DNA from: Leifsonia sp. Root227 | GTDB lineage: Bacteria; Actinomycetota; Actinomycetes; Actinomycetales; Microbacteriaceae | Length of the DNA: 64,000 nt | Assembly (NCBI RefSeq): GCF_001428745.1 | Contig: NZ_LMIO01000001.1 | Location: 180,734 to 244,733 of the forward strand | Reading direction: 5' to 3' | Shown here: positions 42,198 through 51,168 of the stretch, piece by piece | Numbering within the stretch: the stretch's first letter is position 1 | Layout of the letters: each line of letters opens with the position of its first letter | Notes under the pieces: generated by a model | What the model saw: only the letters and a program-made list of their open reading frames with translations | Databases searched by the model: none | Told to the model about the DNA's origin: nothing | Position numbers and translations under genes: made by a program

Positions 42198-43115
42198 GTG
42201 ACCACCACCATCACCCGCGCCAAACGCGTCGCCATCCCGTACGCGATGCTCACCCCGGCCATCGTGCTCTTCGCCCTGTTCATGGCCGCTCCCATCCTCT
42301 ACACCGTCGTGATGTCGTTCCAGACGGTCAAGGTCGAAGGCCTCGGGCTCGGCTCCGGCAGCAAGAAACTGCAGTTCGCCTGGCTCGACAACTACGTGGA
42401 TGCGGTCACCGACCCCGAGTTCCTGGCCAGCGTCCTCCGCGTCCTCCTCTACGGCGCCATCCTCATCCCGGTGATGCTGGGCCTCGCGCTCGTGTTCGCC
42501 CTGCTGCTGGACTCCCGCCGCTCCCGAGCCGTGCGGTTCAGCCGGGTGTCGATCTTCCTGCCGTACGCGGTGCCTGCCGTGATCAGCTCGCTGCTCTGGG
42601 GTTTCCTCTACCTCCCGTCCGTCAGCCCGTTCGCCTACGTGCTGAAGGCCGTCGGCATCGCTCCGCCGGACATCCTGAGCTCCGGCCTCGTCATCTTCGC
42701 CGTCGCGAACATCGCGCTCTGGGGCGGGGTCGGCTTCAACATGATCGTCATCTACACCGCGCTCCGCGCCATCCCGAGCGACATCTACGAGGCCGCACGG
42801 ATCGACGGGGCGTCCGAGGTGCAGATCGCCTGGCGCATCAAGGTGCCGATCGTGCTGCCGTCGCTCATCATGACCGGTCTGTTCTCGATCATCGCCACAC
42901 TGCAGGTGTTCGCGGAGCCGACCACTCTCAAGCCGCTCACCAACTCCATCTCGTCGAGCTGGACCCCCCTGATGAAGGTGTACCGCGACGCGTTCGTCCG
43001 CGGCGACATCTACTCCGCGGCGGCGACCAGCGTGCTGATCGCGCTGGGTACCTTCGCCCTCTCGTTCCTTTTCCTGCGGGTCGTTCAGCGGCGCGCCTTC
43101 GGTCAGGAGGACTGA
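42198..43115 (+). CDS. Sugar ABC transporter permease (MalF/LacF type)
   Basis: A 305-residue membrane permease with six helices. The EAA loop that contacts the ATPase reads EAARIDGASEVQIAWRIKVPIVLPS (about 198-222). GTG 42198 follows AAAGGACCAAGC. Partner of the next permease. No ATPase gene is present in the operon; actinobacteria usually share one (MsiK-like) encoded elsewhere. Confidence 0.93.
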   Translation: MTTTITRAKRVAIPYAMLTPAIVLFALFMAAPILYTVVMSFQTVKVEGLGLGSGSKKLQFAWLDNYVDAVTDPEFLASVLRVLLYGAILIPVMLGLALVFALLLDSRRSRAVRFSRVSIFLPYAVPAVISSLLWGFLYLPSVSPFAYVLKAVGIAPPDILSSGLVIFAVANIALWGGVGFNMIVIYTALRAIPSDIYEAARIDGASEVQIAWRIKVPIVLPSLIMTGLFSIIATLQVFAEPTTLKPLTNSISSSWTPLMKVYRDAFVRGDIYSAAATSVLIALGTFALSFLFLRVVQRRAFGQED

Positions 43116-43116
43116 C

Positions 43117-44028
43117 ATGACCGCCACCATCACACCGCAGGCCGTTCCGTCGCTGGCCCCGCCAGGAGGCAGGGGCAGAGGCCGCGACCGCAGCGCAGCG
43201 GAGCGCCCGAGCGCGTTCGGCACGGCTGTGCTGCTGCTCGGCGCCGTCTACTGCCTGCTGCCGGTGCTCTGGGTGATCACCGCATCCACCAAGGACGGCT
43301 CCGAGCTGTTCTCCACCTTCACCTTCGCGCCAAGCACGCACCTCTGGGACAACATCGTCGCCCTCACGCAGTACCGCGACGGGCTGTTCTGGCGCTGGAT
43401 GCTCAACACCGCTCTCTATGCCGGTGTCGGCGCGCTGGTCTCCAGCTACATCTCCGCGCTGAGCGGGTACGTGCTGGCGAAGTTCGAGTTCCCCGGCAAG
43501 GGCAAGGTGTTCGCCATCCTCCTGATGGGTGTGCTCGTGCCCGGCGTGATCCTCGCCATCCCGCAGTACTTCCTGCTGGCGCAGATCGGGCTCACGAACA
43601 CGTACTGGTCCGTGCTGCTTCCGCAGCTCATCAGCCCGTACGGCATCTATCTCGCCCGCATCTACGCGGCGGCGGCCGTGCCGACAGACGTGGTCGAGGC
43701 CGCACGCACCGAGGGGGCGGGCGAGATGCGGATCTTCACCAGGATCGCCCTGCCGATGATGGCGCCGGGGCTGGTGACGATCTTCCTGTTCCAGTTCGTC
43801 GCCATCTGGAACAACTTCATGCTGCCGTACATCATGCTCGGCAACGACCAGCTGTTCCCGATCACGGTCGGTCTGTCCGGGCTGCTCAACCAGGGCGCCA
43901 CCGTCCCAGCGCTGTACACGCTGGTCATCACCGGCGCGCTGCTGTCGATCGTGCCGCTGGTGATCCTGTTCCTGCTGCTGCAGCGGTTCTGGAGGGTGGA
44001 CCTCGCTGCGGGTGCGGTGAAGGCCTGA
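43117..44028 (+). CDS. Sugar ABC transporter permease (MalG/LacG type)
   Basis: A 303-residue permease, about six helices after a Pro/Gly/Arg-rich N-terminus. EAA loop: EAARTEGAGEMRIFTRIALP (about 195-214). The ribosome-binding site AGGAGGACTGAC lies across the end of the previous gene. Last transport gene of the operon; the lacI gene follows 29 bp later with its own promoter. Confidence 0.93.
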   Translation: MTATITPQAVPSLAPPGGRGRGRDRSAAERPSAFGTAVLLLGAVYCLLPVLWVITASTKDGSELFSTFTFAPSTHLWDNIVALTQYRDGLFWRWMLNTALYAGVGALVSSYISALSGYVLAKFEFPGKGKVFAILLMGVLVPGVILAIPQYFLLAQIGLTNTYWSVLLPQLISPYGIYLARIYAAAAVPTDVVEAARTEGAGEMRIFTRIALPMMAPGLVTIFLFQFVAIWNNFMLPYIMLGNDQLFPITVGLSGLLNQGATVPALYTLVITGALLSIVPLVILFLLLQRFWRVDLAAGAVKA

Positions 44029-44057
44029 CCGGCCTCGCGCATCCCTAGAATTCAGTC

Positions 44058-45074
44058 ATGGCCACCGACCCGCCCAAGAGGCGACCGACGATCAACGACG
44101 TCGCAGACGCGGCAGGGGTGTCGCGCGGAACCGTCTCCCGAGTGCTGAACGGCGGCCACTGGGTGAGCCCGGATGCGCACGCCGCCGTCACCGCGGCGAT
44201 CAAGAAGACGGGCTACCGCATCAACGCTGCGGCCAGGAGCCTCGCCACCAACCGCGCGCACTCGATCGCGTTCCTGCTGACCGAGCCGCACGACCTGCTG
44301 TTCGAGGACCCCAACTTCTCCATTCTGATGCGCGGGGCGGCCGATGCGCTCGCCGAGCGCGACGTGTCGCTCGTGCTGATCATGGCGGCGGCGGAGGACG
44401 AGCAGCGCAGGGCGCTCGACTTCATCGCGGCCGGCTCGGTGGACGGGGTGCTCCTGGTGTCGTCGCACAGCGGAGGGCAGGCGTTCGTCTCCGCGATCAA
44501 CAAGCTCGGCCTCCCAGCGGTCGCCTGCGGCATCCCGCTCGGGTTCGAGCGGAGGATGGGCTACGTCACCGCGGACGACGAGCACGGCGCGCGCACGATG
44601 GTGGAGTATCTGCACGACAAGGGCAGAAGGGTCGTCGCGACGATCGCCGGCCCGCAGGACACCTCCGGCGGCCAGCTCAGGCTGGCCGGCTACCGCGCAG
44701 CGCTCGGCGACGACGTGGACGAGTCGCTCATCGTCGAGGGCGACTACGGCCGGGCGAGCGGGGCAGCGGCGATGCGCGCCCTGCTCGAACGCCGGCCGGA
44801 TGTGGATGCGGTCTTCGCGGCCAATGACCGCATGGCCGCGGCCGCCATCGCCGTCATCGAGGAGAGCGGCAGGCGCGTTCCAGAGGACATCGCCGTCGCC
44901 GGCTTCGACGACTCGCCGGCGGCCGTCCAGTCCTCGCCGACGATCACCACGATGCGCCAGCCGTTCGGCAGGATCAGCAGGGAGATGGTGCGCATGCTGC
45001 TCGAACAGATCGAGGGAGGAGACTTCGCCGCCATCACCGTTCCGACGGAGCTCGTGCCACGCGAATCCGCCTGA
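44058..45074 (+). CDS. LacI-family transcriptional repressor
   Basis: A 338-residue regulator. The N-terminal HTH with hinge (about 11-66) reads TINDVADAAGVSRGTVSRVLNGG, followed by a periplasmic-binding-protein-like effector domain (66-338). ATG 44058 lies 6 bp after TAGAAT (44046-44051), so it probably has its own leaderless mRNA as well as read-through. It is the likely repressor of the galactosidase/importer genes via the palindromes at 40721-40789. Confidence 0.94.
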   Translation: MATDPPKRRPTINDVADAAGVSRGTVSRVLNGGHWVSPDAHAAVTAAIKKTGYRINAAARSLATNRAHSIAFLLTEPHDLLFEDPNFSILMRGAADALAERDVSLVLIMAAAEDEQRRALDFIAAGSVDGVLLVSSHSGGQAFVSAINKLGLPAVACGIPLGFERRMGYVTADDEHGARTMVEYLHDKGRRVVATIAGPQDTSGGQLRLAGYRAALGDDVDESLIVEGDYGRASGAAAMRALLERRPDVDAVFAANDRMAAAAIAVIEESGRRVPEDIAVAGFDDSPAAVQSSPTITTMRQPFGRISREMVRMLLEQIEGGDFAAITVPTELVPRESA

Positions 45075-45132
45075 CGGCATTCCGTGCTGCGAAGCCTGAG
45101 GATTCGCCTGGGCCGACCGCGGCTCTCAGGTG

Positions 45133-45160
45133 GCCCGGGATATGGTTAGGCCATCCGGGC
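45133..45160. other. Imperfect stem-loop between lacI and the desaturase gene
   Basis: GCCCGG...ATGG and CCAT...CCGGGC form a stem with a 3-nt bulge around TTAGG. It lies 59 bp after the lacI stop and 55 bp before the desaturase start. It may end the lacI transcript or structure the desaturase leader; a weaker CCTGAG/CTCAGG stem precedes it. Confidence 0.35.
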
Positions 45161-45214
45161 GCGCAGCCCACCACCATATTGGCTGGGAAGTCGATCCGAC
45201 CGAACGGCCTGCCC

Positions 45215-46327
45215 ATGGTTACGCTCGCCCCTACGTCCGCACCCTCGGCCTCCACGCTCGGCCCCATCCGTCGCACCGGCGCCCGCATCGACGCGGCGCC
45301 CCCGGTCACGCAGAGCTTCAAGATCCTGCTGAATACCGTTCGCGACCAGGGACTGCTGCGCAGAGCCCGCCTCTTCTACGCTCTCGTCGCTTCCGGTCTC
45401 GTGCTGGCTCTCGGCGGCGCCGTCGCCGGCATGATCCTGCTCGGCGACAGCTGGTTCCAGCTCCTCATCGCCGCGGCCCTCGGTCTGATCTTCACCCAGT
45501 TCGCGTTCCTCGCCCACGAGGCGTCGCACCGCCAGATCGCCAACTCCGGCCCGATGAACGACCGCCTCGGCCGGATGCTCGCAACCCTGGTCGTCGGCAT
45601 CAGCTACTCGTGGTGGATGACCAAGCACACCAGGCATCACGCCAACCCGAACACCATCGGCAAAGACCCGGACATCGAGACGGACACCATCTCGTTCGTC
45701 GAGGAGGACGCCGCCAAGGCCAAGGGTCTCATCGCCGCCATCACGCGCAAGCAGGGCTACCTCTTCTTCCCGCTGCTGCTGCTCGAAGGCTTCAACCTGC
45801 ACGGCCGCTCGTTCGGCACGCTCTTCCAGCGCGGCAAGGTGGATGGTCGCGGCAAGGAGTTCACCTTCCTCGCCATCCGGTTCAGCCTCTACTTCGGCGC
45901 CATCTTCTGGCTGCTCCCGCTCGGCATGGCGTTCGCGTTCATCGGCGTGCAGCTCGCGGTCTTCGGCCTCTACATGGGTGCGAGCTTCGCCCCGAACCAC
46001 AAGGGCATGCCGCTGATCGGCCGCGGCGTGAAGGTCGACTTCCTCAGCCGCCAGGTCCTCACCTCCCGCAACGTCGTCGGCTTCGGCATGACCGGGCTGC
46101 TCGGCGGGCTCAACTACCAGGTCGAGCACCACCTGTTCCCGAGCATGGCCAGGCCGCACCTGCGCAAGGCCGCCGCCATCGTCCGCGAGCACTGCCACAC
46201 CGAGAACATCCCGTACACCGAGACCACACTGCTGAACTCGTACGGCATCGTCATCGAATACCTGAACCGCGTCGGCCTGTCCGCCCGCGACCCGTTCGAC
46301 TGCCCGGCCGCCGCCTCGATGCGCTAG
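45215..46327 (+). CDS. Acyl-lipid/fatty-acid desaturase
   Basis: A 370-residue membrane di-iron desaturase. The three His boxes are complete: HEASH, HTRHH and QVEHH (positions about 107-111, 142-146 and about 303-307), with four hydrophobic helices between them. Layout fits actinobacterial acyl-CoA/acyl-lipid desaturases (DesA3/linoleoyl type). ATG 45215 has no good ribosome-binding site; TTG 45179 is an alternative that adds 12 residues. Confidence 0.9.
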   Translation: MVTLAPTSAPSASTLGPIRRTGARIDAAPPVTQSFKILLNTVRDQGLLRRARLFYALVASGLVLALGGAVAGMILLGDSWFQLLIAAALGLIFTQFAFLAHEASHRQIANSGPMNDRLGRMLATLVVGISYSWWMTKHTRHHANPNTIGKDPDIETDTISFVEEDAAKAKGLIAAITRKQGYLFFPLLLLEGFNLHGRSFGTLFQRGKVDGRGKEFTFLAIRFSLYFGAIFWLLPLGMAFAFIGVQLAVFGLYMGASFAPNHKGMPLIGRGVKVDFLSRQVLTSRNVVGFGMTGLLGGLNYQVEHHLFPSMARPHLRKAAAIVREHCHTENIPYTETTLLNSYGIVIEYLNRVGLSARDPFDCPAAASMR

Positions 46328-46444
46328 CGGTCTTCGGCCCGAACGTCAAGCATTGTCCGCTCGCCCTCACGTGTGAGAGTGTCGGCAGGGAGCGGGCGGA
46401 CCACCGAAGCTCCACCCGCGCCGTTCTGCGACGAAGGGTGGGGT

Positions 46445-48799
46445 ATGTCAGAAGTACTGCCGGGTGCCGTTCTCCCGACACCGGATCAGGTCTATGTCGG
46501 ACCGATCACGATGGACGAGAAGAAGCTCGACGCGAAGCGTGACCCGATCGAGGTGAAACGCCCGCCGCAACAAGCGCCCAACGTGTTGATGGTGCTGCTT
46601 GACGATGTCGGGTTCGGCGCATCCAGTGCCTTCGGCGGCCCTGTGCCGATGCCGACGGCCGAGCGGTTGGCCGGTGGCGGCCTGCGCTACAGCCGCTTCC
46701 ACACCACCGCGATCTGCTCGCCGACCAGGGCGGCCCTCCTGAGTGGCCGCAACCACCACCAGGTGGGGATGGGGCAGATCACCGAGACGGCGACGCCTGC
46801 TCCCGGCTACCGGTCGACGCGTCCGAACAGCTGCGTGCCGCTGCCGGAGATCCTGCGGCAGGCCGGGTACAACACCGCCCAGTTCGGCAAGTGCCACGAG
46901 GTGCCCGTGTGGGAGAGCGGCCCGACCGGCCCGTTCGATCACTGGCCGGCCTTCAGCGGCTTCGAGAAATTCTACGGTTTCATCGGTGGCGAGACCAACC
47001 AGTGGACGCCCGCCCTGGTCGACGGCGTCTCCCTCATCGAGCCGCCGGACGACCCCGACTACCACCTGATGCCGGACCTGGCCGACAAGACCATCCAGTA
47101 CATCAACCAGCAGAAGGAGCTGACCCCGGACAAGCCGTTCTTCGTCTACTTCGCGCCGGGAGCGACGCACGCGCCGCATCACGTGCCGAAGGAGTGGATC
47201 GCCAAGCACAAAGGCGAGTTCGACGACGGCTGGGATGCGCTCCGCGAGAGGACGTTCGCACGCCAGAAGGAGCTGGGCGTGATCCCGGAGGATGCCGTCC
47301 TCACGGAGCGCTCCGCCGGCATCCCGGCGTGGGACGAGGTGCCGGACGAGCGCAAGCCGATCCTCGCCCACCAGATGGAGGTCTACGCGGCCTTCCTCGA
47401 GTACGCCGACCACCACACCGGCCGGGTCGTCGACGCCATCGAGAACCTCGGCATCCTCGACGACACCCTGGTGATCTTCATCATCGGCGACAACGGCGCA
47501 TCCGCGGAGGGCGGCCTCGAGGGCGCGTTCATGCTGTCGACCGCGGCCAATGGCGGTGCGGAGTACGAGACGGTGGAGTTCTGGCAGGAGCACCTCGACG
47601 AGATCGGCGGCCCCGAGGCGTACAACCACTACGCGGTCGGCTGGGCTCACGCCATGTGCACGCCGTACCAGTGGACCAAGCAGGTCGCCAGCCACTACGG
47701 GGGAACGCGGAACGGCACCATCGTTCACTGGCCCAACCGGATCTCCGCCCGCGGCGAAGTGCGCGACCAGTGGCACCACGTCATCGACATCGCCCCGACC
47801 ATCCTGGAGCTGGCGGGCCTGGCCCAGCCGCACACGGTCAACGGCGTGACCCAGGTGCCGATGCACGGCGTCTCGATGCAGTACAGCTTCGACGACGCAT
47901 CGGCGGACGAGCGGCATCACACGCAGTACTTCGAGATCATGGGCAATCGCGGCATCTACCACAACGGCTGGACGGCGCAGACGAAGCACCGCACGCCGTG
48001 GGACGTGGTCGGCGCCGCCCCCGACTTCTCCGAGGACGTCTGGGAGCTCTACGACACGACAGTCGACTGGACGCAGTCGAACAACCTGGCGACGTCGAAC
48101 CCGGACAAGCTGGCCGAGCTGCAGCAGCTCTTCCTCATCGAAGCGACGCGCTACAACGTCATCCCGATGGACGACAGGGCAGCGCAGCGGATGAACCCGG
48201 AGTTCGCCGGTCGCCCCACCCTGGTGTCCGGGACGAAGCTGCGACTGCACGAGGGGATGAAGCGCCTCAACGAGAACGTCGCGATCAATGTGAAGAACCG
48301 GTCTTGGTCCGCCACGGCGCAGCTCGTGATCCCGGACAGCGGGGATGCGGACGGCGCGATCCTCGCACAGGGCGGCCGCACGGGAGGCTGGGCGTTCTTC
48401 GCGGAGGGCGGCAAGCTCGGTTTCCACTACAACTACTGCGGTCTGCTGCGCAGCACCGCGCTGTCGGACAAGGCGATCGGAGCGGGAACCCACCAGGTGC
48501 GCGCCGAGTTCGCGTACGCGGGCGGCGGCATCGGCCGAGGCGGCACCGTCACCCTCTACATCGACGGGGATGCGGTGGGAAGCGCCGAGGTGGAGCGCAC
48601 CCATCCGATGTACTTCTCCTTCGACGAGGGGCTGGACGTCGGCATCGACACCGGGATGCCGGCGTACGAGGGATATCGCACGCCGCACGGCGCCTTCAGC
48701 GCACGCATCGACTGGGCAGAGATCGACCTGGGGCTGGACGACCACAGCCACCTGCTCGACCCGGACGAATGGCTCGCGGCGGCGATGCGGCACCAGTAG
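46445..48799 (+). CDS. Type I (formylglycine-dependent) arylsulfatase
   Basis: A 784-residue sulfatase. The metal site NVLMVLLDDVGFG is near 47, and the FGly motif CSPTRAALLSGR near 91 (C-x-P-x-R, Cys to be converted). FGKCHEVP replaces the usual GKWH, a Cys-for-Trp change at an active-site-adjacent position. A second metal pair GDNG is near 347. The C-terminal 200 residues are a beta-rich domain. No signal peptide is visible, so it probably acts in the cytoplasm or leaves by another route. ATG 46445 follows GAAGGGTGGGGT. Its activator FGE is encoded at 12821. Confidence 0.92.
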   Translation: MSEVLPGAVLPTPDQVYVGPITMDEKKLDAKRDPIEVKRPPQQAPNVLMVLLDDVGFGASSAFGGPVPMPTAERLAGGGLRYSRFHTTAICSPTRAALLSGRNHHQVGMGQITETATPAPGYRSTRPNSCVPLPEILRQAGYNTAQFGKCHEVPVWESGPTGPFDHWPAFSGFEKFYGFIGGETNQWTPALVDGVSLIEPPDDPDYHLMPDLADKTIQYINQQKELTPDKPFFVYFAPGATHAPHHVPKEWIAKHKGEFDDGWDALRERTFARQKELGVIPEDAVLTERSAGIPAWDEVPDERKPILAHQMEVYAAFLEYADHHTGRVVDAIENLGILDDTLVIFIIGDNGASAEGGLEGAFMLSTAANGGAEYETVEFWQEHLDEIGGPEAYNHYAVGWAHAMCTPYQWTKQVASHYGGTRNGTIVHWPNRISARGEVRDQWHHVIDIAPTILELAGLAQPHTVNGVTQVPMHGVSMQYSFDDASADERHHTQYFEIMGNRGIYHNGWTAQTKHRTPWDVVGAAPDFSEDVWELYDTTVDWTQSNNLATSNPDKLAELQQLFLIEATRYNVIPMDDRAAQRMNPEFAGRPTLVSGTKLRLHEGMKRLNENVAINVKNRSWSATAQLVIPDSGDADGAILAQGGRTGGWAFFAEGGKLGFHYNYCGLLRSTALSDKAIGAGTHQVRAEFAYAGGGIGRGGTVTLYIDGDAVGSAEVERTHPMYFSFDEGLDVGIDTGMPAYEGYRTPHGAFSARIDWAEIDLGLDDHSHLLDPDEWLAAAMRHQ

Positions 48800-48873
48800 C
48801 AGCACTGCTCACCGCACTCGGCGGCGGCGCTCCCTCTCGCTGGGAGCGCCGCCGCCGATCGGGGCGAGACGGC

Positions 48874-49218
48874 TCACGCCCCGAGCCTGCGCACCTCCAC
48901 CGGGGCGAAGCGCGCCTCGACGAAGCGTGACGCCAGGTCCACCGCACGTTCGATCGACGCGACGTCCACCAGGTAATAGCCCCCGACGAACTCCTTGCTC
49001 TCGGTGAACGGCCCGTCGGTGACGTCCCTGCTGCCGCCGCTGTCCGTCCGCACCACGCGCGCGTCCGTCACGCTCAATTCGGCGGTGTCGACCAGCTCGC
49101 CGCTCGCGGTGAGCTCGCGCTGCAGGTCCTGATGTGCCGCCTCGAACTCGTCCTTGAGGTCGGTCTCCATCCTGGTCACGAACTCGTCGGTGTTGTAGAT
49201 CGTCAGCAGATACTTCAT
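48874..49218 (-). CDS. YCII/DGPF-domain protein
   Basis: A 114-residue ferredoxin-like-fold protein of the YCII family: MKYLLTIYN start, central DVTDGPFTESKEFVGGYYLVDV with the DGPF signature (about 70-92). Function unknown; in many actinobacteria it is linked to ECF sigma genes, but none is adjacent here. ATG 49218 follows GAGGAGGCGACG. Confidence 0.87.
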   Translation of the reverse strand: MKYLLTIYNTDEFVTRMETDLKDEFEAAHQDLQRELTASGELVDTAELSVTDARVVRTDSGGSRDVTDGPFTESKEFVGGYYLVDVASIERAVDLASRFVEARFAPVEVRRLGA

Positions 49219-49379
49219 CGTCGCCTCCTCGGCACTCGTACACTCACCATCACGTCGAACGGGGTGGCGTGATTTCGACAGGCCGCCACACCAGAATGTA
49301 CGCACGCTCAGGCTCGCGCACACCGCGAATCCCGATTTCCGGTGACCTTTCCACACGCCTTTGCTACCCTCGAACGGGT

Positions 49380-50111
49380 ATGCAGTCCGCATCCACCAGC
49401 CCCCGCAGTCATGGCCGCCGCTCGGCGGTCCGTCGTGCTGCCGTCCCGGCCGCCGAGCTGAGGCTGCCCGTCCACCACAGGATCGGCGTCGCTCTCGCGG
49501 TCATCGCGCTGGTCACCGGCTTCTCGATCGTGCCGACGGACGCCGCCCTCGCGGCGACGCTGGCCGCTCCGGCCACCACGCTCGCCCCGGGCCGGGACGC
49601 GCCGGCGCACACCCCGCCGCAGCGCATCGACGTGGATGCGACCATCGCCGCCCCCGTCGTCTCCCGCGACCAGCTCTCGGCGACGGACGGGGTGCAGACC
49701 CTGAGCAACAACGGCACGAACGCCGACTGGGCCAAGCTGGTGCTGATGTTCGGCGGCTGGCCGCAGACCGACGCGAACGTGCAGGTGATGCTGCGCTGGA
49801 TGCGCCAGGAGAACGGTCCGCCCGACTGGTGGAACCGCAACAACCCGCTCAACAACGGCTACGGCTCCGGCGGTGGCGCCGGCCTCGGCAGCTACCCCGA
49901 CCTCACCACCGCTGCAGAGTACGCCGCGAAGAACCTGCAGCGCGGCTACCCCGGCATCGTCGCGGGCCTGACAGCGGGCACGTCCGCCGACGCGACGGCG
50001 GCGGCCATCTGGGCGTCACCGTGGGCCACCAGCCACTACGGCAACGGCTCCCACTGGAGCACCGCCCCGGTCCAGCTCGTCAAGGCCCCCGCCTCCGCCT
50101 GGGGCAACTGA
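49380..50111 (+). CDS. Exported or membrane-anchored protein with lysozyme-like Trp/Asn-rich domain
   Basis: A 243-residue protein: basic N-terminus, one hydrophobic helix (about 36-60, a signal or anchor), a Pro/Ala linker, then a C-terminal domain (about 115-243) containing WMRQENGPPDWWNRNNPLNN, a SYPDLTTAAEYAAKNL strand-helix and AAAIWASPWATSHYGNGSHW. The ENGPPDWWNRNNPLN pattern recalls secreted glucosaminidase/lysozyme-like modules of actinobacterial phages and cells; the Glu would be the catalytic acid. Family not certain. ATG 49380 lies 9 bp after TACCCT. Confidence 0.72.
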   Translation: MQSASTSPRSHGRRSAVRRAAVPAAELRLPVHHRIGVALAVIALVTGFSIVPTDAALAATLAAPATTLAPGRDAPAHTPPQRIDVDATIAAPVVSRDQLSATDGVQTLSNNGTNADWAKLVLMFGGWPQTDANVQVMLRWMRQENGPPDWWNRNNPLNNGYGSGGGAGLGSYPDLTTAAEYAAKNLQRGYPGIVAGLTAGTSADATAAAIWASPWATSHYGNGSHWSTAPVQLVKAPASAWGN

Positions 50112-50137
50112 CCCCTCCCGTCCCCCTCCCGGCTCGA

Positions 50138-51157
50138 TCATGCGGGGGCGAGCCAGTCGCGGAGGCGGGGGAGCGGCCAGGTGGTGATGATGCGGTCGGG
50201 CGGGACGTCGTTGGCGGCGGCTCGGGCGGCGCCGTAGGCGAGGAAGTCGAGCTGGCCGGGGGCGTGAGCGTCGGTGTCGATGCTGAACAGGCATCCCGCC
50301 GCCAGCGCCACCTGGATGAGGTCGTCCGGCGGGTCCTGCCGCTCCGGCCGGGAGTTGATCTCCACCGCCACGTCGTTCTCCGCGCAGGCCGCGAACACCC
50401 GCTCTGCGTCGAACTCGGACGGCGGCCGCGTGCCGCGCGACCCGCTGACCAGCCGCCCTGTGCAGTGACCGAGAACGTTGGTGTGCGGATCGCGGATGCC
50501 GCCGAGCATCCTGGCGGTCATCGTGGCCCTGTCGGAGCGCAGCTTGGAGTGCACGCTCGCTACCACAACGTCGAGCCGCCAGAGCAGCTCGGGGGTCTGG
50601 TCGAGCTCCCCGCTCTCCAGGATGTCCACCTCGATCCCGGTGAGCAGGGTCACGGCGCCGGTGTCGAGCGCCGCGATGACATCCAGCTGCTCGGTGAGGC
50701 GTTCGGCGCTCAGCCCGCTGGCGACCGTGAGGGTGGGGGAGTGGTCGGTGATCGCCTGGTACTCCCGGCCGAGGGTCGCAGCTGCAGCGGCCATCGCCTC
50801 GATCGGGGTGGTGCCGTCCGACCAGTCGGTGTGCGCGTGCAGGTCGCCGCGCAGGGCGGCGCGCAGTGCGTCCCCTCCCTCGGCCAGTGGATGCGCGTTC
50901 CGCTCCCGCAGGTCGGCCAGGTAGTCGGGCACCACCCCGTCCACCGCCTGCGAGATCACCTGGAAGGTGCGGTCGCCGATCCCTTTGGTGCGCTTCAGCC
51001 GCCCGTCCGCCACGCGTTCGCGCAGTTCGTCCTGGCCGAGCGGAGCGATGGTCCCCGCCGCCCTCCGGAACGCCTGCACCTTGAAGGTCGGGGCGAGTTC
51101 CCGCTCCAGCCAGAAGGCGATCTCGTTGAGGGCGTCGACAGCATCCATGGAGCCCAT
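50138..51157 (-). CDS. PHP-domain protein with N-terminal HhH helices (PolX-like, no polymerase domain)
   Basis: A 339-residue metal-dependent phosphoesterase. An N-terminal helical section (1-95) with KRTKGIGDRTFQVI resembles the HhH domain of family X polymerases. The PHP domain follows, with metal motifs DLHAHTDWSDG (about 105), ITDHS, GIEVDI, VASVHS, GHCTGR and DTDAH. The nucleotidyltransferase domain of PolX is absent. ATG 51157 is preferred (AGGAG 4 bp upstream); 51160 and 51148 are in frame. Confidence 0.85.
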   Translation of the reverse strand: MGSMDAVDALNEIAFWLERELAPTFKVQAFRRAAGTIAPLGQDELRERVADGRLKRTKGIGDRTFQVISQAVDGVVPDYLADLRERNAHPLAEGGDALRAALRGDLHAHTDWSDGTTPIEAMAAAAATLGREYQAITDHSPTLTVASGLSAERLTEQLDVIAALDTGAVTLLTGIEVDILESGELDQTPELLWRLDVVVASVHSKLRSDRATMTARMLGGIRDPHTNVLGHCTGRLVSGSRGTRPPSEFDAERVFAACAENDVAVEINSRPERQDPPDDLIQVALAAGCLFSIDTDAHAPGQLDFLAYGAARAAANDVPPDRIITTWPLPRLRDWLAPA

Positions 51158-51168
51158 CATGCTCCTGT

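Noticed and set aside
45075..45214. A tRNA-like or riboswitch fold before the desaturase gene
   Set aside because: Stem-loops are present but no cloverleaf, anticodon arm or known riboswitch core can be traced.
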